In this document: positions 1 to 5,852 of the stretch, piece after piece
Numbering within the stretch: position 1 is the stretch's first letter
Layout: the number at the start of each line of letters is the position of its first letter
NCBI GenBank assembly: GCA_021797025.1
Contig: JAKAAK010000171.1
Location: 1 to 7,077 of the forward strand
DNA length: 7,077 nt
Source: Thermoplasmata archaeon
GTDB taxonomy: Archaea; Thermoplasmatota; Thermoplasmata; Thermoplasmatales; Thermoplasmataceae
Reading direction: 5' to 3'
Program-made: the position numbers and the translations under genes
Notes under the pieces: model-generated
The model's input: the letters and a program-made list of their open reading frames with translations, nothing else
Database searches by the model: none
What the model was told of the DNA's origin: nothing

Positions 1-1089
1 ATGATGACAACTATTTCACTGTTTTCCAAATATGATCTTCATTTCGATCAGGTACAGGTGGGACTTACCGAATCACTGATGGCTCTGGCTACATTCATAA
101 CTACTGGCCTCATCAATTCAAGGTTGGGCACTGTACCACGACGCTTCCTTTTTATTGGATCAAATATTGCTTTTACTGTTGTTCTTGCTTTCATGCAGTT
201 TTCTAATTTTATAACGGTTTGGATCTTCATAGCCGTTGCCGGACTTGCATTCGGTGCAATCATGCCCAATATAATTACCTCTGCCGGTTTAATCGATGAC
301 AAGAAGTCAAGAGAAAAAGTTCTAGGCTTGTATACACTGGCGCTCAGCGTCAGCCTGATTGCAGGACCCGCTTTTGAATCCTATATACTTAAATTCGAGC
401 CGTTGAGATATATATTTCTCTTCTTTGTTCCATTTGGAATAGTGGCATCTGTACTTTCACCTTTCATGAGATTCCCGGATGGCAAATCAGAGGTTAAAAA
501 GAAAAAAATCGAGGTGCTCAGGGAACCGGGATTCCGGGTAGCAGTGTATGCAATTCTGGCATACAACGTTATTTTTGCACTGCTCATAACCTTCGGGGGT
601 ATATATGCAAAGAGTGTACTCAAGTTGAGTTTATCGGATGTGTCCCTTCTGTTTACAGGATTTTTTATCGTTTCGTTTTCATCACGGCTTTTCATTTCAT
701 GGAGAGCGCCGGAGAATCTGTGGCACTATCTTGGCACTGCAATTATTATTACACTTACCGGAATTATATTCCTGTTTTTCGGCGTCAATTATGTAATATA
801 TATAATTGCCTACCTTCTGCTGGGAATACCCCATGGTGTAACTTATCCATTGTCAATAGTATCCATAAGCAGAACATTTGACATGTCTTACAGGAATATG
901 GCAAACAGCTATTTCTTTTCCATTATGATGGCAATAGGAATTATAACACCAACTGCCGGTGGTATAATAGAAGACCTCATCGGATTCAGGTATATGTTCC
1001 TTGCACTGTTTCCGGTAATACTGTTTCTTCTATTTGCATCAAATTCCAATATGAAAAAAAGTATGGCTAAAACACCTGATTCGACATAA
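1..1089 (+). CDS. MFS transporter, N-terminally cut by the window edge
   Basis: This is the C-terminal bulk of a Major Facilitator Superfamily permease, an integral membrane protein that moves small solutes by ion coupling or facilitated diffusion. About eleven hydrophobic helices are visible (roughly residues 22-41, 48-67, 73-95, 106-128, 134-155, 180-205, 212-233, 241-259, 264-288, 299-322, 329-346). A charged central loop (about 158-178, with a KKKK cluster) separates the two six-helix halves. The first residues, ISLFSKYDLHFDQVQVGLTES, look like the end of helix 1 and the loop before helix 2, so helix 1 is missing. The ATG at base 1 is therefore probably internal, and the real start lies upstream. 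Motif A between helices 2 and 3 is degenerate (GLINSRLGTVPRR, lacking the usual Asp). Substrate cannot be predicted. The stop codon is one base from the convergent permease gene's stop. The family call is firm; the start is not. Confidence 0.85.
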   Translation: MMTTISLFSKYDLHFDQVQVGLTESLMALATFITTGLINSRLGTVPRRFLFIGSNIAFTVVLAFMQFSNFITVWIFIAVAGLAFGAIMPNIITSAGLIDDKKSREKVLGLYTLALSVSLIAGPAFESYILKFEPLRYIFLFFVPFGIVASVLSPFMRFPDGKSEVKKKKIEVLREPGFRVAVYAILAYNVIFALLITFGGIYAKSVLKLSLSDVSLLFTGFFIVSFSSRLFISWRAPENLWHYLGTAIIITLTGIIFLFFGVNYVIYIIAYLLLGIPHGVTYPLSIVSISRTFDMSYRNMANSYFFSIMMAIGIITPTAGGIIEDLIGFRYMFLALFPVILFLLFASNSNMKKSMAKTPDST

Positions 1090-1090
1090 A

Positions 1091-2506
1091 TTATTTCGGC
1101 TCAAGTGCTTCCTCCTCAATGGACATTCTGGCTGCTTTCCTTACCTTATCAGGATGCACTTTATATTCTATAAATGTCATAAGTCCTGCAATTGGAATCC
1201 ATGCAATGCCTATATACACTGCTACGTTTTCGGGATATTTTTCCGGGGATATTACTGTACCAACCATTATAATCACAAGAATTAATATTCCGATCACCGG
1301 TATGATTATATGTTCCATGATCTTTAATTTCCCGATACGTTTCATCATAAAAGGCAATGATATTGAGGCAACTATGTGTTCTGTATATGCGGCATATGCA
1401 TTGATTAAAAGCATTATCAGACCGCCCTGAACTGGTCCGAACAGTACTCCGAAAATAACAGCTATAACAAATGACATTATAAATATTGTAAGTGCGGCAT
1501 TCGACGGAGTTCTGTATTTCTTGTGAATCTTTGCTATGCTGGCTGGCAGGAATAATATACCGTCCCGGGCAAAACTGTAAAATATTCTAGAATCCGCATT
1601 GCTAACTGAAATATTGTAACCCATGAAACTGTTTATAGTAACCAGTATCAATAGTATATATATTACTGGATTCAACCTGCTGAATAATATAACCCCTGGA
1701 TCATGATTTCCTGCAAATGAGGACATGGCTGAAGGACCCCAGCCAATGGTAAACGCATATGAAACAATTATCAGTGTAATACCGGAAAGTATTACCGTGC
1801 CTATGAGTGCTTTTTTGATAGTCCTCTGAGGTGATACAGCTTCCTCTCCCATGGCAGTTATTGACACAGTTGTACCAAAGTAAAGTATCATGGAATAAAT
1901 CATGGCAAAAAGCAGCTGGGATATTCCTGATACGTATTTTGTTCCGAATACTGTTAGTGTGTTCAGCTTCCCAGCATTAAAGATGATCAGCGCAGATCCT
2001 ATCAGGAGCACGGCAACTTCAATTATTCCACCCGCTATCTGGTAATCTGTGGAAATTTTCATTCCCCTGTGTGTGAATATAAATGATATTAATGCTGCAA
2101 AAAACGCAACTGGCAGCCAGAAAATTATTCCCTTGTATGTGGGATCGATCAGGGTAATGAATGCAGCAAGGCCAAGGAATCCGAAACTACCATAACCAAT
2201 TAACCCGTAAAATGCCATATTCCATGCCTGAAATGTGCCAGCTATACCGCCGAGGCCTTTTCCTGCAAATGTATAGTAGGACCCAGCAGAATTGACATGT
2301 TTTGAAAATTGATAGCCAGTATTCATTATAAATAAATAGGCAAAAATACCCAGTACGAGTGCCAGTGGAGTTGCACCCAGTGCGTATTCTACTACTCCGG
2401 TTAATAAATATGCAGCATCTGCAGCCACAGAAAGCGTCCCCATTGCCTGCCACACTAATCGGAATCCTCCCAGAGAGTTACGCTTCAGCTGTTCATTTTC
2501 AATCAT
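1091..2506 (-). CDS. APC-superfamily amino-acid permease
   Basis: A 471-residue membrane permease of the amino acid-polyamine-organocation superfamily, probably importing amino acids by proton symport or exchange. About twelve helices can be drawn. Family landmarks are present. Near residues 73-90 is SAGSYYTFAGKGLGGIAG, matching the conserved GG/SYxY...LG segment of helix 3. Near 211-231 is FGTTVSITAMGEEAVSPQRT, the helix 6 'GxE...EExxxPxR' block. Near 301-336 is an NADSRIFYSFARDG segment followed by KKYRTPSNA, the conserved 'aRxxyaxaRDGxLP...P' loop. Helix 1 lacks the classic GxGxxxG run and reads GGFRLVWQAMGTLSVAAD, which suggests a divergent subfamily. The C-terminus is a short acidic tail (EEEALEPK). 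The start is supported by a TATA-like box centred 24 bases upstream, implying a leaderless mRNA. The gene is convergent with the MFS gene to its left. Substrate is unknown. Confidence 0.92.
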   Translation of the reverse strand: MIENEQLKRNSLGGFRLVWQAMGTLSVAADAAYLLTGVVEYALGATPLALVLGIFAYLFIMNTGYQFSKHVNSAGSYYTFAGKGLGGIAGTFQAWNMAFYGLIGYGSFGFLGLAAFITLIDPTYKGIIFWLPVAFFAALISFIFTHRGMKISTDYQIAGGIIEVAVLLIGSALIIFNAGKLNTLTVFGTKYVSGISQLLFAMIYSMILYFGTTVSITAMGEEAVSPQRTIKKALIGTVILSGITLIIVSYAFTIGWGPSAMSSFAGNHDPGVILFSRLNPVIYILLILVTINSFMGYNISVSNADSRIFYSFARDGILFLPASIAKIHKKYRTPSNAALTIFIMSFVIAVIFGVLFGPVQGGLIMLLINAYAAYTEHIVASISLPFMMKRIGKLKIMEHIIIPVIGILILVIIMVGTVISPEKYPENVAVYIGIAWIPIAGLMTFIEYKVHPDKVRKAARMSIEEEALEPK

Positions 2507-2525
2507 ATGAGTTCAATAGTTATTT

Positions 2526-2534
2526 ATATTTAAA
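2526..2534 (-). promoter_or_regulatory. TATA box of the APC permease gene
   Basis: On the minus strand this reads TTTAAATAT, a good archaeal TATA element. Its centre is 24 bases upstream of the permease ATG (A at 2506). This places the transcription start at or within a base or two of the ATG, consistent with a leaderless transcript. No purine-rich ribosome-binding site precedes the ATG. Confidence 0.6.
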
Positions 2535-2664
2535 ATTTTATAATATTACAAGTAAATTGTAGAATTAATGTTATAAAAATTTACAAATTATACAAAAATT
2601 TTTAGTTTAATATTGTTGATTGGACATTCACGGCACAAATGTTTTTGCAATTCTTAATAATTTG

Positions 2665-2686
2665 AAAAAGAAAACAAATAATAAAA
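2665..2686 (-). terminator. T-rich terminator of the SHOCT gene
   Basis: On the minus strand this tract is almost entirely T (TTTTATTATTTG then TTTTCTTTTT), the kind of oligo-T signal archaeal RNA polymerase terminates at. It lies about 125 bases beyond the SHOCT stop and follows the inverted repeat at 2703-2722 in the direction of transcription. The distance from the stop codon is long, so an earlier termination point is possible. Confidence 0.35.
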
Positions 2687-2702
2687 TACTTCAATTAAGT
2701 TG

Positions 2703-2722
2703 ACAATTTTTATCAAAATTGT
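2703..2722. repeat. perfect 8-base inverted repeat, 4-base loop
   Basis: ACAATTTT (2703-2710), loop TATC, AAAATTGT (2715-2722). The arms are exact complements. Read on the minus strand it lies 90 bases after the SHOCT stop and is followed by a T-rich tract, so it may be part of a terminator. It is also about 200 bases upstream of the APC permease, where it could be a dyad operator. The AT-only core makes chance possible. Confidence 0.5.
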
Positions 2723-2811
2723 GATTATGGGAATTTCCTAAAAATTAACTATGTTCCCACCAACGATAAATATTATTTATTTGCATTGAAGGCTATGTAT
2801 ACTATTTACCA

Positions 2812-3189
2812 TTACTTTCTCAGAGTTTCAATTATCTTCTGATACTGCTCCTCTGTGATTTCTCCTTTTGCTAGTCTTTCTTTTGCTATATTTTCGGCAT
2901 TATTTGACCACATGCTATGCCTTTCCATGTAAGTGCCCCCAATATTAGCAAATAAGAAACGCACAAATATTATAACAAATATAATGGTTATTATAGCCAA
3001 TACAGCCATTATAGGTATCATTATAGCCAATCCATAAGGTGCATATCCATTACCTGGCATATTAGATGGTCCGTAAGAACCATTATAATAATGACCGCCG
3101 AAAAGCACTGCCATTACTACAGAGATAGTTGCCATAACAGCAACAAGAGCTAGCAATATCCAAACCATATTCCATACTTTTTTTTCCAT
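2812..3189 (-). CDS. small membrane protein with C-terminal SHOCT domain
   Basis: A 125-residue protein with two predicted membrane helices (about 9-29 and 52-79). They are joined by a Gly/Tyr/Asn/Pro-rich loop (about 30-51: GGHYYNGSYG, then GNGYAPYG) that likely faces outside. At the C-terminus (about 97-124) is a SHOCT domain, the short amphipathic helical hairpin found at the ends of many small membrane proteins: NAENIAKERLAKGEITEEQY with the diagnostic 'ERLAKGEITEEQY' core. SHOCT domains are thought to mediate oligomerisation or localisation; no enzymatic role is known. The gene follows the membrane-anchored regulator by 55 bases. Two palindromic operator-like sites stand just upstream, so it is probably that regulator's target. 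A TATA-like CTTAAG about 26 bases upstream of the ATG suggests its own leaderless promoter in addition to possible read-through. Precise function unknown. Confidence 0.85.
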   Translation of the reverse strand: MEKKVWNMVWILLALVAVMATISVVMAVLFGGHYYNGSYGPSNMPGNGYAPYGLAIMIPIMAVLAIITIIFVIIFVRFLFANIGGTYMERHSMWSNNAENIAKERLAKGEITEEQYQKIIETLRK

Positions 3190-3211
3190 AATATATGTAT
3201 CGGGAAATAGC

Positions 3212-3219
3212 TCTTAAGC
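3212..3219 (-). promoter_or_regulatory. weak TATA-like element of the SHOCT gene
   Basis: The minus strand reads GCTTAAGA, centred about 26 bases upstream of the ATG at 3189. This is the spacing expected for a leaderless archaeal promoter. It is a poorer TATA match than those of the neighbouring genes, which fits a promoter needing help from an activator bound at the adjacent palindromes (inference). Confidence 0.4.
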
Positions 3220-3225
3220 CCTACC

Positions 3226-3239
3226 TGAAACATGTTTCA
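3226..3239. promoter_or_regulatory. operator-like palindrome 1 (TGAAA-N4-TTTCA)
   Basis: TGAAACATGTTTCA is a perfect 14-base palindrome lying 6 bases upstream of the SHOCT gene's TATA-like element, about 37-50 bases before its ATG. Its size and symmetry fit a dimeric winged-helix regulator. It is the first of two copies with the same half-sites. The adjacent regulator gene (3245-3811) is the obvious candidate binder. A position upstream of TATA is more typical of activation than of steric repression in archaea. Confidence 0.65.
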
Positions 3240-3244
3240 TGGAA

Positions 3245-3811
3245 CTATTTGAAATAGGTTTCAGGAAGAATTATCTCATTTGTTACTCCTTTTCTTTGCT
3301 TTAATATAACACCTTTGTTTTCCAAGGAAGCAATAGCCCTTGAGGCTGATGCTTTCGATATTTCTGAGGAAGCAACAATCGCACTCTGAAGCATTACATT
3401 ATTGTGTTTCATGAGAAGATCAATAATATCAAGTTCTGTTTGAGAAAAAAACTCTGTTGTAAGTATCTCTTTTCCTGGAGGTTTTTCCATGTTTTTCTGG
3501 GATTCGTGACCTGGAATCAGGATAATTTTTTCCCTATCATGCGCAATAAACATTGGGTATATGTGTATAATGCCCCTTAGGGAAATTGCCAGAATCACGA
3601 TATTGATTGCCATAATAATCAAAATCAGGTAAAAATCGTATGAAAGCAATCTATATCCGAGGAGAACAATCGTTACCATTATAGTGATTGAAATCATTAT
3701 TATTATGAGGGAAAGAAAGAGGGAAATAACGTAAAAAGCTATGGATTTTACTATTGAATTTTCGTTTATTTTTTTTATATCCATTTCTCGAGAATGTTCT
3801 TTCTTTTCCAT
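3245..3811 (-). CDS. membrane-anchored winged-helix transcriptional regulator (COG2512/MarR-like)
   Basis: A 188-residue one-component regulator. A short charged N-terminus precedes two membrane helices (about 24-52 and 58-80), separated by only a few residues, so little of the protein is outside the cell. A cytoplasmic linker (about 90-120) leads to a winged helix-turn-helix domain at 124-186. This domain has the archaeal membrane-regulator pattern: ELDIIDLLMKHNN, then LQSAIVASSEISKASASRAI (recognition helix about 151-162), then LENKGVILKQRKGVTNEIIL (the wing). The pattern 'QSxI...SKxxxSRxIxxLExKGxIxxxxKGxTNxIxL' is close to the COG2512 family of predicted membrane-associated regulators. The signal is unknown; sensing membrane state through the helices is an inference. 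Its 3' end carries one of two palindromes upstream of the SHOCT gene, its likely target. No copy of that palindrome was seen at its own promoter. Confidence 0.85.
   Translation of the reverse strand: MEKKEHSREMDIKKINENSIVKSIAFYVISLFLSLIIIMISITIMVTIVLLGYRLLSYDFYLILIIMAINIVILAISLRGIIHIYPMFIAHDREKIILIPGHESQKNMEKPPGKEILTTEFFSQTELDIIDLLMKHNNVMLQSAIVASSEISKASASRAIASLENKGVILKQRKGVTNEIILPETYFK
3250..3263. promoter_or_regulatory. operator-like palindrome 2 (TGAAA-N4-TTTCA)
   Basis: TGAAATAGGTTTCA has the same 5-base inverted arms and 4-base spacer as the site at 3226-3239. The centres are 24 bases apart. It lies inside the last codons of the regulator gene, encoding part of its ETYFK end. The outer half-sites of the pair extend to a perfect 8-base inverted match, CCTGAAAC (3224-3231) and GTTTCAGG (3258-3265), so the two sites together also form a larger dyad. 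Confidence 0.6.
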
Positions 3812-3841
3812 ACAGTATCAACTCATATTCCTTTCTGTCTT

Positions 3842-3850
3842 CTTATTTTA
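3842..3850 (-). promoter_or_regulatory. possible TATA box of the regulator gene
   Basis: The minus strand reads TAAAATAAG, centred about 35 bases upstream of the ATG at 3811. This would give a leader of roughly 9 bases, unlike the leaderless spacing of the other genes here. A purine-rich GAAAGGAA lies between the box and the ATG, but too far from the ATG for a normal ribosome-binding site. The assignment is tentative. Confidence 0.3.
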
Positions 3851-3967
3851 CGTGGCATTTTGCCAATCTAGTTATTTCCTCCATATACTAATGCAGGGAA
3901 TTTATCATTTTATATCTCAAACTATACTCAAATAAATTAAGCGTATTTATGCTTTATTAGCTTTTTA

Positions 3968-3979
3968 ACTAAATTTAGT
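3968..3979. repeat. 12-base perfect palindrome
   Basis: ACTAAATTTAGT is exactly self-complementary and sits about 160 bases upstream of the regulator start. It could be a protein-binding site, but in AT-rich DNA a 12-base palindrome without a second copy is weak evidence. Confidence 0.35.
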
Positions 3980-3999
3980 GTCATAATTTTTACAATATT

Positions 4000-4021
4000 A
4001 AATAACAATGTCCTGTTATTT
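4000..4021. repeat. 8-base-arm inverted repeat followed by T-run on plus strand
   Basis: AAATAACA (4000-4007), loop ATGTCC, TGTTATTT (4014-4021). On the plus strand the right arm runs into further T residues (TGTTATTTTTCTCC), the form of a hairpin terminator, yet no plus-strand gene ends here. It may instead mark the end of an unrecognised transcript, or be an operator dyad upstream of the regulator. Confidence 0.45.
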
Positions 4022-4288
4022 TTCTCCTACTGCAAAATTATAGGGACTTATTTTGTTATTATAAGGTGAGGCCTCCACAATAAGTATGCATGGCTAAGAT
4101 TTTCATAGTTTACGGGGAATAATCGCCTCTAAATCAGATTGCAGGATCATGATTTTTACCGGTTCATAATAATCTATAACTCAATCAAAAGTATATCTAT
4201 CAGTTCTTTCCTATTTTTCTTTTCGCCATTGTCTCTTATTTATAATATATGATATTTCATAATTCTTCGGTGTATTCAATTTTTAGAG

Positions 4289-4311
4289 AAAATAATTATA
4301 CTGATTATTTT
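4289..4311 (-). terminator. hairpin terminator of the DHA2 exporter gene
   Basis: On the minus strand AAAATAAT, loop CAGTATA, ATTATTTT forms a perfect 8-base stem starting 4 bases after the exporter's stop codon and ending in a T-rich arm (ATTATTTTCT). Position and form fit a transcription terminator. The stem is entirely A-T, so the T-rich arm may matter more than the fold. Confidence 0.5.
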
Positions 4312-4315
4312 AATA

Positions 4316-5752
4316 TTATGCAACTTTTTTTGGGTTATTCTTCATTAAAATGGTAAATATGAAGCCAAGTACCACGAATATGACACCGATCAAATATATA
4401 TAATCATAGGCGGTTTTATCAGGAAATGCTGCGGTAATTGCATGTGGTATCCCGTTGATTATTGTCACGCCTATGACAACCTTTATTGTATACATAGTTT
4501 CCAGTGCACCGCCAAAAGCAGGGGCTATGGACATTCCTATATCCCTGAAAACAGTGTTCATTCCTGTAGCCTCACCTGCATTTTCCCTCGGAGTAGATGT
4601 AAGGAGTACGTTTATTATACCTACAAGCATGAGGGAAATTCCGGCTCCAACGAAGATTGTATCCAGTAGAATTTCTGATATGCTTGCCCTGTACAGATAT
4701 AAAAGGCCGAATCCTATTAAATCCACGGTTAATCCCAGAAGTATTGAAAGTCTTGGACCTCTTTTCTTGATTATCTTTGCTGCCACCGGTGCGAAAATCA
4801 TATTCATTACGGTTGCAGGAAATAATATCAAACCTGAATCAAATACAGTTTTTCCGAATCCGCTGGGAGCGGGGTCCTGTAGAAGTGTAGGTACTGTGAA
4901 AAATAGAAAATACATTGCTGCCATTGCAAACAATCCAACTATATTTGACAGGAATATGTTTCTCTTCTTCAGAAGCTTCATATTGATAAAGGCGTATTTA
5001 TAATGGCTTTCAAAGTAAGTAAATGCTACAAAAAGTCCAAGGGCAGCTATGAACAGGCCTATTATAAGATGTGAATACCAGCCGTAGTGTTCCCCCTCTG
5101 ATAGGGCAAATATAAGAGCAACCAGTCCTCCACCGAGCATTGCGACTCCAGTAAAATCTATTTTTTGCTTGCCCGTAACTGTATTCTCTTTCACGAATAG
5201 AAATACTAGTATAAGCAGTATTACAGCCACAGGTATAGCCGTATGGAAATCCCACTGCCACCCTAGTTGTTCCGTAATATATGAACCCAGAACAAGACCT
5301 ATACCTGAACCTATGGCAAATGTGGCGCTCATTATTCCCTGTGCCAGTGCAAGTTTTTCCCGGGGGACCACATCGTTTATAATCGCGAAGGCCACGGGGA
5401 TCATTCCGAATCCAAGACCCTGGACCGTACGCACCGCTATCAGTTCATCCAAAGTCCTGGTAAAACCGCCAAATGATATGGCTATGGTATACACTATTCC
5501 AAGAATCAGAAAAATTTTCTTTTTCCCTACTATATCGGCTATCTTTCCGAATATAGCAGCGGATACAGTTCCACTGATGATGTACGCGGTTAAAATCCAT
5601 GACACGTTACTGTAAGTGGAATGGAAAAATGTGATAAATATAGGTATGGCCGGAACTATCATAGTTTCCACATAAATAATTAATAATCCTGAAAACGCCA
5701 TCAATGCTATGGTTATGTTGATTGATTTCTTTGACATCTGAGTTTCAGACAT
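4316..5752 (-). CDS. MFS exporter, DHA2 (14-helix drug:H+ antiporter) type
   Basis: A 478-residue membrane protein with about fourteen predicted helices (first about 16-40, last about 451-471), the length and helix number of the DHA2 family of proton-coupled multidrug exporters. Visible motifs are as follows. In helix 1, VETMIVPAIP (about 28-37) corresponds to the family's 'LDxTIVNVALP', with Glu at the usual Asp position. Motif A in loop 2-3 is GKIADIVGKK (69-78). Motif B in helix 4 is RTVQGLGFG (108-116, Arg108). A motif C-like, glycine-rich helix 5 reads GSGIGLVLGSYI (148-159), the mark of exporters within MFS. NDVVPREKLALAQG and STPRENAGEATG are the paired loop signatures of the two halves. 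The start is supported by a TATA box 25 bases upstream. A hairpin follows the stop. Substrate is unknown; solvent, drug or organic-acid export are all possible. Confidence 0.9.
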   Translation of the reverse strand: MSETQMSKKSINITIALMAFSGLLIIYVETMIVPAIPIFITFFHSTYSNVSWILTAYIISGTVSAAIFGKIADIVGKKKIFLILGIVYTIAISFGGFTRTLDELIAVRTVQGLGFGMIPVAFAIINDVVPREKLALAQGIMSATFAIGSGIGLVLGSYITEQLGWQWDFHTAIPVAVILLILVFLFVKENTVTGKQKIDFTGVAMLGGGLVALIFALSEGEHYGWYSHLIIGLFIAALGLFVAFTYFESHYKYAFINMKLLKKRNIFLSNIVGLFAMAAMYFLFFTVPTLLQDPAPSGFGKTVFDSGLILFPATVMNMIFAPVAAKIIKKRGPRLSILLGLTVDLIGFGLLYLYRASISEILLDTIFVGAGISLMLVGIINVLLTSTPRENAGEATGMNTVFRDIGMSIAPAFGGALETMYTIKVVIGVTIINGIPHAITAAFPDKTAYDYIYLIGVIFVVLGFIFTILMKNNPKKVA

Positions 5753-5772
5753 GGTATGTGGATTAAATGTTT

Positions 5773-5781
5773 ATTAATAAA
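5773..5781 (-). promoter_or_regulatory. TATA box of the DHA2 exporter gene
   Basis: The minus strand reads TTTATTAAT within an AAATATTTATTAATAA tract. It is centred 25 bases upstream of the ATG at 5752, which predicts a leaderless transcript. It lies only about 70 bases beyond the stop of the upstream phosphodiesterase gene. Confidence 0.55.
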
Positions 5782-5804
5782 TATTTCTTGAACAGAATTA
5801 AGAC

Positions 5805-5845
5805 AAAAAAACTACTTGAAATTTCAATAAATAAAAATAAAATTA
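5805..5845 (-). terminator. T-rich terminator region of the phosphodiesterase gene
   Basis: On the minus strand the sequence after the phosphodiesterase stop is TTTTATTTTTATTTATT, then the 12-base palindrome TTGAAATTTCAA (5816-5827), then GTAG and seven T residues (complement of 5805-5811). Two T-tracts flanking a dyad fit archaeal factor-independent termination. The palindrome could equally be an operator for the exporter 64 bases downstream. Confidence 0.45.
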
Positions 5846-5852
5846 ATACATA

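Larger units (their letters stand above)
2507..2811. other. 305-base AT-rich intergenic region
   Basis: This stretch separates the SHOCT gene from the APC permease gene, both on the minus strand. No open frame longer than a few codons with any protein-like character was found on either strand. It holds the permease promoter at its left end, a perfect 8-base-arm inverted repeat at 2703-2722, and a T-rich minus-strand tract at 2665-2686 likely to end the SHOCT transcript. Weaker inverted repeats are GTAAATT (2552-2558) with AATTTAC (2578-2584), TGGGAA (2728-2733) with TTCCCA (2754-2759), and ACATT (2624-2628) with AATGT (2638-2642). Confidence 0.7.
3812..4315. other. 504-base AT-rich intergenic region without a supported gene
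   Basis: This lies between the DHA2 exporter's stop and the regulator's start, both on the minus strand. The left part holds the regulator promoter, and the right end holds a terminator-like hairpin for the exporter. Between them are a 12-base palindrome (3968-3979) and an 8-base-arm inverted repeat (4000-4021). There are also two 15-codon minus-strand frames overlapping by ATGA (4103-4150 and 4059-4106) that might be remnants of a decayed gene. No tRNA-like cloverleaf and no clear box C/D signature was recognised. Confidence 0.6.

Noticed and set aside
1..3. ATG at base 1 as the true start of the MFS gene
   Set aside because: The first residues correspond to the end of helix 1 and loop 1 of an MFS protein. 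Helix 1 itself is absent, so the gene most likely begins before the window.
381..695. Minus-strand open frame (104 codons) opposite the MFS gene
   Set aside because: Antisense to a well-supported membrane protein gene and without recognisable features.
2507..2811. Insertion-sequence remnant in the AT-rich spacer
   Set aside because: No transposase-like peptide, no terminal inverted repeats bounding the region and no target-site duplication could be found.
3741..3935. Plus-strand 64-codon frame rich in Phe/Ser/Tyr across the regulator's start
   Set aside because: Half of it is antisense to the regulator's N-terminus and the rest is AT-rich spacer. Its hydrophobic look reflects T-rich DNA rather than a real protein.
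4060..4180. Possible structured RNA (tRNA or box C/D RNA) in the less AT-rich patch of the large spacer
   Set aside because: GAGGCCTC, ATCATGAT and ACCGGT are short palindromes there, but no cloverleaf, T-loop consensus or paired C/D boxes could be assembled.
4455..5003. Long plus-strand open frame (182 codons) opposite the DHA2 exporter
   Set aside because: It lies wholly antisense to a gene with clear MFS motifs, and its translation shows no domain-like pattern. The open frame is a by-product of the opposite strand's codon use.
5169..5615. Plus-strand open frame (148 codons) opposite the exporter's N-terminal half
   Set aside because: Antisense shadow of the motif A-C region, with no promoter and no recognisable protein features.
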